From Porticoccaceae bacterium LTM1 (lineage in GTDB: Bacteria; Pseudomonadota; Gammaproteobacteria; Pseudomonadales; Porticoccaceae), in contig CP127080.1 of the NCBI GenBank assembly GCA_030252795.1, positions 62,001 to 126,000 on the forward strand: a stretch of DNA of 64,000 nucleotides, written 5' to 3'. Positions 39,267-46,809 of the stretch are shown here, in pieces. Both the position numbers and the translations under genes were made by a program. Every line of letters begins with the position of its first letter. The first letter of the stretch is position 1. The notes below the pieces were generated by a model, which searched no databases, was not told the origin of the DNA, and worked only from the letters and a program-made list of their open reading frames with translations.

Positions 39267-39926
39267 TTGATATCTAAACTACCAAAATGGATTGAATATG
39301 GTGCATTTGTTTTGGCTTTTGTGGCCGGGTGCATAAATGCAATTGGTTTACTTGGATTCGAACACCAATCGGTTTCTCATATTTCGGGGACGGCAACTTT
39401 ATTTGGTGTAGGTTTTCTCGGAAAGTCTTATGAGAGTACCCTTCATTTGGGGGGTGTGCTGTTTTCTTTTTTTGTCGGGGCGTCATTTTCAGGTTTCTTA
39501 CTACATGGAACAACATTAAAGTTAGGGCGTCATTACGACACCGCATTGGTAGTGGAATCCTTATTAATATTCATGTCGTTTTATTTGTTGTCAAAAGGTT
39601 CGTTTTATGGGCACTTTGCTGCATCTTCTGCATGTGGTATGCAAAATGCGCTAGCTACTAAATATAGTGGGGCTGTAATTCGAACGACGCACCTTACTGG
39701 TATATTCACTGATTTGGGTATTATGTTAGGTTCAGTGTTGAGGGGAGAAGCGTTTGACAAAAGAAAAGCAATTCTATTCTCATTAATCATTGTTGGATTT
39801 ATTGTTGGTGGTTTATCGGGCTCCTATTTATTTGACTTGTTCAAGTTTAAGTCTTTGTTGATTCCGGGCTTTATCTGTTTGGGGTTGGCCGGTTGTTATC
39901 GGCTGTATTCCCAAAAGTACAGATAA
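39267..39926 (+). CDS. YoaK/DUF1275 family membrane protein
   Basis: A 219-residue membrane protein with about six helices. The DUF1275 signatures are seen: FVAGCINAIGLL near residue 18, SGTATLFGVGFLG near 42, and ACGMQNALATKYSGAVIRTT near 122. Its function is unknown. It starts with TTG at 39267, seven bases after AAGGT. The gene is clearly richer in A and T than its neighbours and uses many TTA/ATA codons, so recent acquisition is possible. Confidence 0.87.
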   Translation: MISKLPKWIEYGAFVLAFVAGCINAIGLLGFEHQSVSHISGTATLFGVGFLGKSYESTLHLGGVLFSFFVGASFSGFLLHGTTLKLGRHYDTALVVESLLIFMSFYLLSKGSFYGHFAASSACGMQNALATKYSGAVIRTTHLTGIFTDLGIMLGSVLRGEAFDKRKAILFSLIIVGFIVGGLSGSYLFDLFKFKSLLIPGFICLGLAGCYRLYSQKYR

Positions 39927-40074
39927 CAAGCGATGGCGATTCATAAATAACTGATTGTCTACTTTGGGAAAGTTGGCCTGGTCCTTAAGCACTGCAACAA
40001 AATATACACATCCCTGCAACTTCCCCGTCATTGATCTTTCATAGAGTCCTCGCTATACATGCGAGGACTAAACG

Positions 40075-41436
40075 ATGAAAGTTACTATTTTTGGCAGTGG
40101 TTATGTTGGCCTGGTGACCGGCGCCTGTCTTTCTCACGTCGGCCACGATGTGGTCTGCGTCGATATCAATCCCGAAAAGGTTGAGCAGCTCAACCGCGGT
40201 GTCAGCCCGATTTTTGAGCCGGGGCTGGAAGAATTCCTGAAAGAGGGGCTGCGTGAGCAGCGCCTGCAGTTTACTACTGATATTGCCAAGGCCGTGGCGC
40301 ATGGTGAGGTACAGTTTATTGCTGTGGGTACGCCAGCGGATGAAGACGGATCAGCGGATATTCGCTACGTACTGGAAGTGGGCAAATCTATCGGTCAGCA
40401 CCTCAATCACCCGGCAGTAGTGGTGACTAAGTCCACTGTGCCTGTGGGTACTTCTGACCGTGTTCACAATGCGGTGGCAACTGCGTTACAGGCTCGCGGT
40501 GTTAAGCCGGCCTTTGCAGTAGCGTCCAACCCGGAGTTTTTGAAAGAGGGTGCGGCGATTAATGATTTTATGAAGCCGGATCGCATTGTAGTGGGCACCG
40601 ACTCCGAATGGGTGGAGCGGATTATGCGCGAGTTGTACGCGCCGTTTAATCGCAACCACGAACGCTTGATGGTGATGGATATTCGTTCGGCCGAGCTGAC
40701 CAAATACGCCGCCAACGCCATGCTTGCTACGAAGATCAGCTTTATCAATGAGATCGCCAATATCGCCGAACAGGTGGGTGCCGATATCGAGCACGTGCGT
40801 CAGGGAATTGGTTCCGACCCGCGTATCGGTTACCACTTTATTTATCCCGGCTGCGGTTACGGCGGTTCCTGTTTTCCGAAAGATACCCGCGCTCTGGAAG
40901 CTACTGCACTGCAGGCCGGTTATCGCCCGAGCTTGTTGCAGGCTGTGGGTCAGGTGAATGATCGCCAGAAGCGTCGACTGTTTGAAAAAATTTCCCGTTA
41001 CTTTGACGGTAACCTTGAAGGCAAAATTATTGCGGTTTGGGGGTTGTCGTTTAAGCCAAACACCGACGATATGCGCGAAGCGCCGAGCCGTGATTTGATG
41101 GAAAGACTGTGGCGCTGTGGAGCCAAGGTTCAGGCTTTTGATCCGCATGCGATGGAAGAGTGTCAGCGCATTTACGGTGACCGCAATGATCTGGTGTTGA
41201 CCGGCACCAAAGAGGCAGCGATTCGCGATGCGGATGCATTGGTAATTTGCACCGAGTGGAAGAACTTCTGGGCGCCGGACTTCGAATTGCTCCGCGAGCA
41301 GCTGAAAAATCAGGTGATTTTTGATGGCCGTAATTTATACGATCCTGAGAAAATGCAAGAGCTTGGTTTTGAATATATTGGTGTAGGTCGAAGCAGCAAA
41401 CAGGAAAAACCACTGGCGGTATCGCAAGTGGCCTGA
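40075..41436 (+). CDS. ugd: UDP-glucose 6-dehydrogenase
   Basis: Ugd oxidises UDP-glucose to UDP-glucuronate for exopolysaccharide and lipid A modification. The 453-residue protein has the Rossmann motif [11 protein letters not shown], the catalytic Cys in [12 protein letters not shown] near residue 265 and the C-terminal NAD/substrate domain. AlgD (GDP-mannose dehydrogenase) is the main alternative, but length and the FPKD motif favour Ugd. It is monocistronic and ends at a terminator. Confidence 0.94.
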   Translation: MKVTIFGSGYVGLVTGACLSHVGHDVVCVDINPEKVEQLNRGVSPIFEPGLEEFLKEGLREQRLQFTTDIAKAVAHGEVQFIAVGTPADEDGSADIRYVLEVGKSIGQHLNHPAVVVTKSTVPVGTSDRVHNAVATALQARGVKPAFAVASNPEFLKEGAAINDFMKPDRIVVGTDSEWVERIMRELYAPFNRNHERLMVMDIRSAELTKYAANAMLATKISFINEIANIAEQVGADIEHVRQGIGSDPRIGYHFIYPGCGYGGSCFPKDTRALEATALQAGYRPSLLQAVGQVNDRQKRRLFEKISRYFDGNLEGKIIAVWGLSFKPNTDDMREAPSRDLMERLWRCGAKVQAFDPHAMEECQRIYGDRNDLVLTGTKEAAIRDADALVICTEWKNFWAPDFELLREQLKNQVIFDGRNLYDPEKMQELGFEYIGVGRSSKQEKPLAVSQVA

Positions 41437-41449
41437 TGATTGATTAAAT

Positions 41450-41480
41450 AAAAAACCGGAAGTCTGTCTTCCGGTTTTTT
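41450..41480 (+). terminator. Terminator of ugd
   Basis: A 13 bp stem (AAAAAACCGGAAG and complement) around five bases, with a T-run. Confidence 0.94.
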
Positions 41481-41509
41481 TATTGCTTGTATGTAAAGAC
41501 GCTGGGTTA

Positions 41510-41586
41510 CTTCGTCGCAGTGCTTCTCGCAATGACGAGGATATAAAAGGTGTCATTGCGAGCCGTCAAAGGCGGCGTGGCAATCG
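41510..41586. repeat. Dispersed-type inverted repeat with GTCATTGCGAG ends
   Basis: CTCGCAATGAC at 41526-41536 faces its exact complement at 41552-41562, followed by a GGCGGCGTGGCAATC tail and preceded by CTTCGTCGCAG. This resembles the short CTCGCAATGAC-type repeats scattered in many bacterial genomes. It lies between ugd and the LpxH-like gene. Confidence 0.6.
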
Positions 41587-41600
41587 AGTGTCTTACAACA

Positions 41601-42458
41601 TTATTTATTGGCGATTCTCAATTCACGGCTCTTGCTGCGCATCGGCAGGGTAGATACCAGTGAGTAATTGTCGTTGGCTGCAGGCTCGGTTTTTATCGCC
41701 TGCTTGTAATCACCCCAGTGCAGCAGCTCCAAACTGCCATCTACATTTTCTACCAGAGCGGTACAGCTCTCCAGCCAGTCTCCATCGTTGCAGTACAGGG
41801 TGTCGCCGTAATGGCGCATTTCCGGCTGGTGAATGTGGCCACAGACAATGCCATCCAAACCACGTTTATGTGCTTCAGCTGCAGCAGCGCGCTCGAATTT
41901 TTCTATCGCAGAGCGGGCATTTTTCACTTTGTTTTTAATGTAGTAAGCCAGCGACCAGTAGGGCAGTCGCAGCCATCGGCGAACCCGATTGTTAATTCCA
42001 TTTATGCGCAGCAGGATGCTGTAAGAGCAGTAGCCGATAATTTTTTGCAACGGTCCGCAAATTACCGCCGAATCAAATTGATCGCCATGCACTAACAGCA
42101 GCTTTTTTCCGTCAGCTGTGGTGTGGGTGTATTCCATATGAATTTCCACATCCATAATGCGGCTGTCGACAAAGTCACGCATTGGAGAGTCGTGGTTACC
42201 AGGCACATAAACAATACGAGTGCCATCGCTGGCCATCTGAATCAGTTTCTGCAGTACGCGCTGGTGACTGGCTGGCCAGTGAATGCTGCTTTTCATCGCC
42301 CACAGATCGACAATATCGCCGATCAAAAACAGGGTTTTACAATCCACTTGATTGAGCAGATCCAAAAGGAAGTCGGCTTTGCAGTCTTTGTAACCGAGGT
42401 GAATGTCAGACAAAAACAGAGTGTTGCAATTGAGTGGTCGCTGCAGGCTATTAATCAC
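41601..42458 (-). CDS. LpxH-like metallophosphoesterase
   Basis: A 285-residue calcineurin-type phosphoesterase resembling UDP-2,3-diacylglucosamine diphosphatase, with motifs FLSDIHLG, GDIVDLW, PGNHDSP, HGDQFD and GHIHQPE. At 285 residues it is longer than classical LpxH (about 240). It may hydrolyse a UDP- or lipid-linked diphosphate. GTG 42458 has GGAG seven bases upstream and is better than the TTG at 42482. With the glycosyltransferase and PAP2 genes further along the same strand it suggests envelope-lipid metabolism. Confidence 0.85.
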   Translation of the reverse strand: MINSLQRPLNCNTLFLSDIHLGYKDCKADFLLDLLNQVDCKTLFLIGDIVDLWAMKSSIHWPASHQRVLQKLIQMASDGTRIVYVPGNHDSPMRDFVDSRIMDVEIHMEYTHTTADGKKLLLVHGDQFDSAVICGPLQKIIGYCSYSILLRINGINNRVRRWLRLPYWSLAYYIKNKVKNARSAIEKFERAAAAEAHKRGLDGIVCGHIHQPEMRHYGDTLYCNDGDWLESCTALVENVDGSLELLHWGDYKQAIKTEPAANDNYSLVSTLPMRSKSRELRIANK

Positions 42459-42566
42459 GGCTTTGCTCCGAGGTTTTCGCAAAGGTTATGGCGTCACCGT
42501 GACGCTAACTTGACGAAAAAAAGAACAGTTTGTGACAAATGGGCAGCAAAGCGAAGGCGGGCGAAG

Positions 42567-42590
42567 CTCGAGCGCCAGTGATGGCGCGAG
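42567..42590. repeat. Short palindrome upstream of the LpxH-like gene
   Basis: GCGCCA and TGGCGC pair around GTGA, extended by CTC/GAG with a one-base bulge. It is REP-like, but one copy does not prove a repeat family. Confidence 0.4.
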
Positions 42591-42613
42591 TCACTAAAGC
42601 TTCAATCCATAAA

Positions 42614-42641
42614 GAGATTCTTCGAAACGCTCAGAATGACA
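42614..42641. repeat. Fragment of a dispersed GAGATTCTTCG...CAGAATGACA repeat
   Basis: The stretch begins GAGATTCTTCG and ends CTCAGAATGACA, the form of a well-known small dispersed repeat of many genomes. It is close to the related repeat at 41510-41586, on the other side of the LpxH-like gene. Confidence 0.45.
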
Positions 42642-42761
42642 GGGCCGCTTTTACCGTTCTTTACGCTTTCACCACCCTACTTAACATTGCGTGTCTCCAT
42701 AATAGGAACCGTAAACATTACGAACTGAGTCGCTCCGGACTCTGCCATGAGGAGAACAGCC

Positions 42762-42845
42762 ATGTTGATGATTGCAGCTTTTACGATTACCGGTCTGTTG
42801 ATTTCTGCTATCGCGGCAGATGATCTGAAAGCAGCCCTTTCGTAA
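42762..42845 (+). CDS. Small membrane peptide, 27 residues
   Basis: A 27-residue open frame with one hydrophobic helix (MLMIAAFTITGLLISAIAA) and a short polar tail (DDLKAALS). GAGGAGA sits 7-13 bases before the ATG, a strong ribosome site, and an intrinsic terminator follows 65 bases after the stop. An in-frame ATG at 42747 would add five residues. No family is recognised. The good signals at both ends make expression likely; a small RNA overlapping this frame is the alternative. Confidence 0.55.
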   Translation: MLMIAAFTITGLLISAIAADDLKAALS

Positions 42846-42909
42846 TCGGAACTTTCTCAGTTAAGAGAGTGTCCAACGATTTACCTACCCTTGATGTGTT
42901 TTATTGATT

Positions 42910-42940
42910 GCCCCGCTGGAATACAGCGGGGCTTTTTTTA
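42910..42940 (+). terminator. Intrinsic terminator after the small membrane peptide
   Basis: GCCCCGCTG and its complement around five bases, then T7. It points to a plus-strand transcript ending here, whose only visible gene is the small peptide at 42762. Confidence 0.9.
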
Positions 42941-42964
42941 TCTGCATCAAAAAGAATAAAGAGC

Positions 42965-44050
42965 TTAAAAATCTGGCAAGTAGAGCCACTCACCCAACAG
43001 ATTCTCAGCAAACTGGCCGGAGTCCGGGCAACTGGATTGCTGCCAAAGTTTTGTGGCCAGTTGCTGGGTGTCGGAAAAATCACCTTTGGCGATCCATTGA
43101 GCGACTGCGTTAGCAACATCGGGGTAGCGCACCTGACGGGCGCGCCAGTATTCCAACCAGTGGCGCAGGGCAATACGATCCAGATGCTCCATTGCCTGAG
43201 CCAGTTCCAGCAGCTCCAAGGCAAGTGCATTAGAATACTGCTCTGGTTGGCCGGCGAGCGGTTTAACCAGCAACTTTTTGCCCCACTGCAGCGCTTCACT
43301 GGCAAGGCCGAAACCGGCGTTTCCGATTACCCCGGCGGCTTTGGCCAGCACTTCCTGAAACCCATCCCGCGATGGCGCCCGGTACATCAGGTTATCGTCA
43401 TCACGGTCGCTGGCTTCCGGGTGGAAGATGGCAAAGCGATATTGTGGGAAGTACTTCAGCATTTCTTCGATTGCCCTTAGGGATTCAAAAGGCAGATAGA
43501 CCAGGTAGAGGTCTTCCTCGATTTTGGTCGGGATTATTTCAACCGGGGCAATGGGCGGCAAAATAGCGCGGTCAAAGTGGTGCCAGTGCAAGCCCAACCG
43601 CACATCTGCAGGCGCAAAAAAGCGTGTAACCAACCGGCCCAGGGGATTGCCGCGATGCTGGGGGATCGGGTGTAAAAAGGCGTACTGGTGACCGAGTCCG
43701 ACAACCTGTTTGCCGGCAAGTTTTCCGGCCCATGCGGTGACTGGTTCAAAGTCGGTCAGTATTAAGTCATATTCGCTGACATCCAGCTCGCGCACCTCAC
43801 GAATAAACCGCGCTGGTTTGATTTTGCGAATGGTCGGCAGCAGGGCAATCTTACCTTCGCGGGTACAAAAGGTCAGACCATCTCGGCTGCGGAAGTCGCC
43901 AAAGGGCTCCATATCAAAGAGCTTGTCACGGGAGCGTCCGGAGAACAGGAAATCAACTTCCAGGTCGGCTTCTTTCAAAGCGGGTGCCATTGCCCGTGCG
44001 CGGGTGATATGACCGTTACCGGTGGCCTGAACCCCGTAGAGAATTTTCAT
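42965..44050 (-). CDS. MJ1255/VC2487-type glycosyltransferase
   Basis: A 361-residue GT-B-fold glycosyltransferase of the MJ1255/VC2487 family: MKILYGVQATGNGHITRARA at the start is the glycine-rich acceptor loop, and GNAGFGLASEALQWGKKLLV near residue 245 the nucleotide-sugar site. The substrates are unknown. It is followed after 39 bases by the PAP2 gene's stop, all on the minus strand, which suggests a glycolipid pathway. Confidence 0.88.
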   Translation of the reverse strand: MKILYGVQATGNGHITRARAMAPALKEADLEVDFLFSGRSRDKLFDMEPFGDFRSRDGLTFCTREGKIALLPTIRKIKPARFIREVRELDVSEYDLILTDFEPVTAWAGKLAGKQVVGLGHQYAFLHPIPQHRGNPLGRLVTRFFAPADVRLGLHWHHFDRAILPPIAPVEIIPTKIEEDLYLVYLPFESLRAIEEMLKYFPQYRFAIFHPEASDRDDDNLMYRAPSRDGFQEVLAKAAGVIGNAGFGLASEALQWGKKLLVKPLAGQPEQYSNALALELLELAQAMEHLDRIALRHWLEYWRARQVRYPDVANAVAQWIAKGDFSDTQQLATKLWQQSSCPDSGQFAENLLGEWLYLPDF

Positions 44051-44089
44051 TGCAGTTACAGCTCCGTAGACGAGCTGACTGCTTTCCGG

Positions 44090-44611
44090 TTACACCCAGG
44101 AAAGAATCAGCAACGCAATACTGCTGCCCATCACTGCGCCTGCCAGAATATCGGTGGGGAAGTGAACGCCGAGAAATACCCGCGAAGCACCCACCAGACA
44201 GGCCCAGGGGTAGAGCAACCAAATTAACGGTGCGTAAAAGTGACAGAGCAGCCCGGCCATTAAAAAAGCCGCAGAGGTGTGCCCGGAGGGCAGGCTGAAT
44301 TTGTCGGAAGGAATGATGTAACTTTCGAATTCGGGCAGTGCATCGGCTGGGCGATTGCGCTTAAGCAGGTTTTTCAGGGTGAAATACGCTGCACGCTCAA
44401 TGGCAAAACCAATAATGATTGCCCAAAAGATTGTCTCCCCCCGCGCCTCATTCAGCCACAACATCGCCAGTGCAATTACCGGGTAGAAGTAGCCATCGGC
44501 AGTTCGGGAAATCGTTCGGCTCAGCCGCGACCATAGAGCTACGCGCTTGCGTCTCATACACCACATGAACGCTCGCACGTCGAACTGGTGAATCGCCTCA
44601 AAAACTTTCAT
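44090..44611 (-). CDS. PAP2-family membrane phosphatase
   Basis: A 173-residue PAP2 acid phosphatase with several membrane helices. The three active-site motifs are present: KNLLKRNRP, PSGHT and SRVFLGVHFPTD. Members act on lipid phosphates such as phosphatidate or undecaprenyl diphosphate. ATG 44611 follows GGAG by five bases; a 21-residue upstream extension is unlikely. It begins the unit that includes the glycosyltransferase. Confidence 0.9.
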   Translation of the reverse strand: MKVFEAIHQFDVRAFMWCMRRKRVALWSRLSRTISRTADGYFYPVIALAMLWLNEARGETIFWAIIIGFAIERAAYFTLKNLLKRNRPADALPEFESYIIPSDKFSLPSGHTSAAFLMAGLLCHFYAPLIWLLYPWACLVGASRVFLGVHFPTDILAGAVMGSSIALLILSWV

Positions 44612-44747
44612 GCTGCTCCGAATGCTGGGGGTGTAAACCTCCGATCCGTCAGCTCCACACTTTTCTCGCATCATTCGGCGAGAATAGAAAGGAGCTGTGA
44701 CCGCAGGATAACGAAATTATGACAGATCTGTGTCGGCCCTGTTCTTG

Positions 44748-45416
44748 TTACAGGCCCGCCTTTGCTCGCATTTTTGCTACCAGGCCGAGTTCTTTGTCGA
44801 GGATTGCGGCAAAGACAGGGCTTTGGAAATGGTAGTCGAGGTAGCGGCTGAGGTTGGGCCAGCGATCCCGGTCAATTTGTTCTCCACTATAGTGATAGCA
44901 GATGAATTGGGAAACCACCGCCAGGTCGGCAAGGGTAAATTGGTTGCCGACCAGATAATCGTTATCGCCAATTTGTTCCTCAAGGTAGTTGAGCAGTGGC
45001 GGCAGTTCTTTATCGAGGCGTGCGTGTACCTGAGCAGTATCAACCTCACGCTGCATCACTGGGAAAAGCAGGAGCAGACGAAATGCCTGAAAAGTGAGCA
45101 GGGGTGCCAGCTCGTAATCGGCAAATTTTTCAAACCAGTCTACTTGCGATTGCAGGTAAGGGTCGTCGAGAGAGAGTTTGTGTTGTGGAAAAACACTGTC
45201 CAGATATCGGCAGATAACCCCGGAATCGGCGATGGCGCGATCTTCGTGCTTAAGCACCGGAATACGCTTGAGTGGATTGAGCTTCTCAAATCCATCCGGA
45301 ATGCTGAACGGGCTCACCGTATGATCCAGCTGAAACTCGACCTCTTTGAGTCGCAGGCTGACGGTGACTTTTCGAACATAGGGGGAGAGCGGGGAGCCCA
45401 AAACGGTCAAACTCAT
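44748..45416 (-). CDS. Glutathione S-transferase family protein
   Basis: A 222-residue GST: an N-terminal thioredoxin-like domain (GSPLSPYVRKV, IPVL, ADSGVICRYLD) and a helical C-terminal domain (FTLADLAVVSQFICY). A catalytic Ser or Tyr near SPYVRK is likely. The substrate is unknown. It is divergent from the RND efflux operon. Confidence 0.92.
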   Translation of the reverse strand: MSLTVLGSPLSPYVRKVTVSLRLKEVEFQLDHTVSPFSIPDGFEKLNPLKRIPVLKHEDRAIADSGVICRYLDSVFPQHKLSLDDPYLQSQVDWFEKFADYELAPLLTFQAFRLLLLFPVMQREVDTAQVHARLDKELPPLLNYLEEQIGDNDYLVGNQFTLADLAVVSQFICYHYSGEQIDRDRWPNLSRYLDYHFQSPVFAAILDKELGLVAKMRAKAGL

Positions 45417-45615
45417 GACACTTATCCATGTTATTGCAAGATAAAACGGAGCAAGATGTTAGCAGTGGCGATGCGTTGTCACAAATGAAAATACACGGGT
45501 TATTCATGCATGATGTATGTGTGGACTGTGTAAAGCTAAGTAAACAAGGTTTAAAAGTGGTGGGTTTATTGGGTAACCTCAGCCAATTTTCAGCCGTTTG
45601 TCTAATGAGAGTGCT

Positions 45616-46809
45616 ATGAGTTCTGCTAAACAGCGAAAGTTGTTACCACTATTGATCCTGGTTGTAGTCGCGGCTGCAGCAATATTGTTGCTGACCATGA
45701 GGCCGGCACCAGAGGCGCGCCCTCAGCAAAAACCAAAGCCACCGGCACTGTCGGTAGTCTATGCAGAACCCACTCAATTACAGGCGGTGGTTCGCACTCA
45801 GGGGACTGTGCGCCCTAAATGGGAAATTGATCTGGTGGCAGAAGCTTCTGGTCGAGTAATTCGTGTGACGGATAATTTTGTCAATGGCGGTTTCTTCGAA
45901 AAAGGCGACGAGCTGATACAGATTGAGCCGGTGGAATATGAGGTCGCACTGGCCCGTGCCGAGGCTGCAGTTGCCCAGGCCGAGCGTAATCTGGCACAGG
46001 AGCGTGGTCAGGCCAGGCTGGCTCAGCGGGAGTGGCGTGAGCTGGGTAACAGCGAAGCCAATGAACTGTTCCTGCGCAAACCGCAAATTGCCGCCGCTGA
46101 AGCGGAGTTGAAAAAAAGTAAGGTAGAACTGGCTAAGGCCAAATTGGACCTGGAGCGCACTACGGTTCGCGCTCCGTTTTCCGGTCGCCTGTTGGAAGCC
46201 AATGTTCAGGTCGGCGACCAGGTGGGCAATGGTGCCAATCTCGGCAAGGCATTCTCAACGGATGTGATGGAAATCCCCCTGCCGCTCACCAGCGGCCAGA
46301 TTGGTCTGGTGGACTTGCCGCTGCACGCCAAGGCAACAATTGATATTCCGGTTCGGTTTACCGTGGAGGTGGGTGGCCGCAGCCATCACTGGCAGGGCCA
46401 CATAGTGCGCACCGAAGCGAGCTTTGATACCCAGAGCCGGGTGGTTTACGCCATTGCTGAAGTGGCAGGTGCTTACATGGCTCGCGAAGACGGTGCTCCA
46501 CCGCTGGCGCCCGGCATGTTTGCCTACGCCGAAGTGGAAGGGAAACTGTTTCAAAATGCCATAGAGGTTCCTCGCAACGCCCTGTATGAGCGCAATAACC
46601 TGTTGACGCTGGACGAGCAAAACCGTCTGCAGGTCACGCCGGTTACCGTGGTGCAGTCCGAGGGTGAAAAAGCTTTGGTGGTCGGTATCAGCGCAGGAAC
46701 GGCGGTGTTGCTCGAAAAGCCGACATTGCTGATTCACGGTATGGAAGTGCGTCCGGTGGGAAATGAACAGACCGCTCGTGAAGCTTCACTCGGTCTTCGG
46801 GGTGCCTGA
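45616..46809 (+). CDS. RND efflux periplasmic adaptor subunit
   Basis: A 397-residue membrane fusion protein. It has an N-terminal membrane anchor (LLPLLILVVVAAAAILLL), a lipoyl/hairpin region (EASGRVIRV; VNGGFFEKGDELIQIEP; a helical hairpin of about 60 residues) and a beta-barrel part. Such adaptors link an RND pump to an outer membrane channel. The ATG at 45616 was preferred to TTG 45598. Its stop overlaps the start of the pump gene. No outer membrane factor gene is nearby. Confidence 0.93.
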   Translation: MSSAKQRKLLPLLILVVVAAAAILLLTMRPAPEARPQQKPKPPALSVVYAEPTQLQAVVRTQGTVRPKWEIDLVAEASGRVIRVTDNFVNGGFFEKGDELIQIEPVEYEVALARAEAAVAQAERNLAQERGQARLAQREWRELGNSEANELFLRKPQIAAAEAELKKSKVELAKAKLDLERTTVRAPFSGRLLEANVQVGDQVGNGANLGKAFSTDVMEIPLPLTSGQIGLVDLPLHAKATIDIPVRFTVEVGGRSHHWQGHIVRTEASFDTQSRVVYAIAEVAGAYMAREDGAPPLAPGMFAYAEVEGKLFQNAIEVPRNALYERNNLLTLDEQNRLQVTPVTVVQSEGEKALVVGISAGTAVLLEKPTLLIHGMEVRPVGNEQTAREASLGLRGA

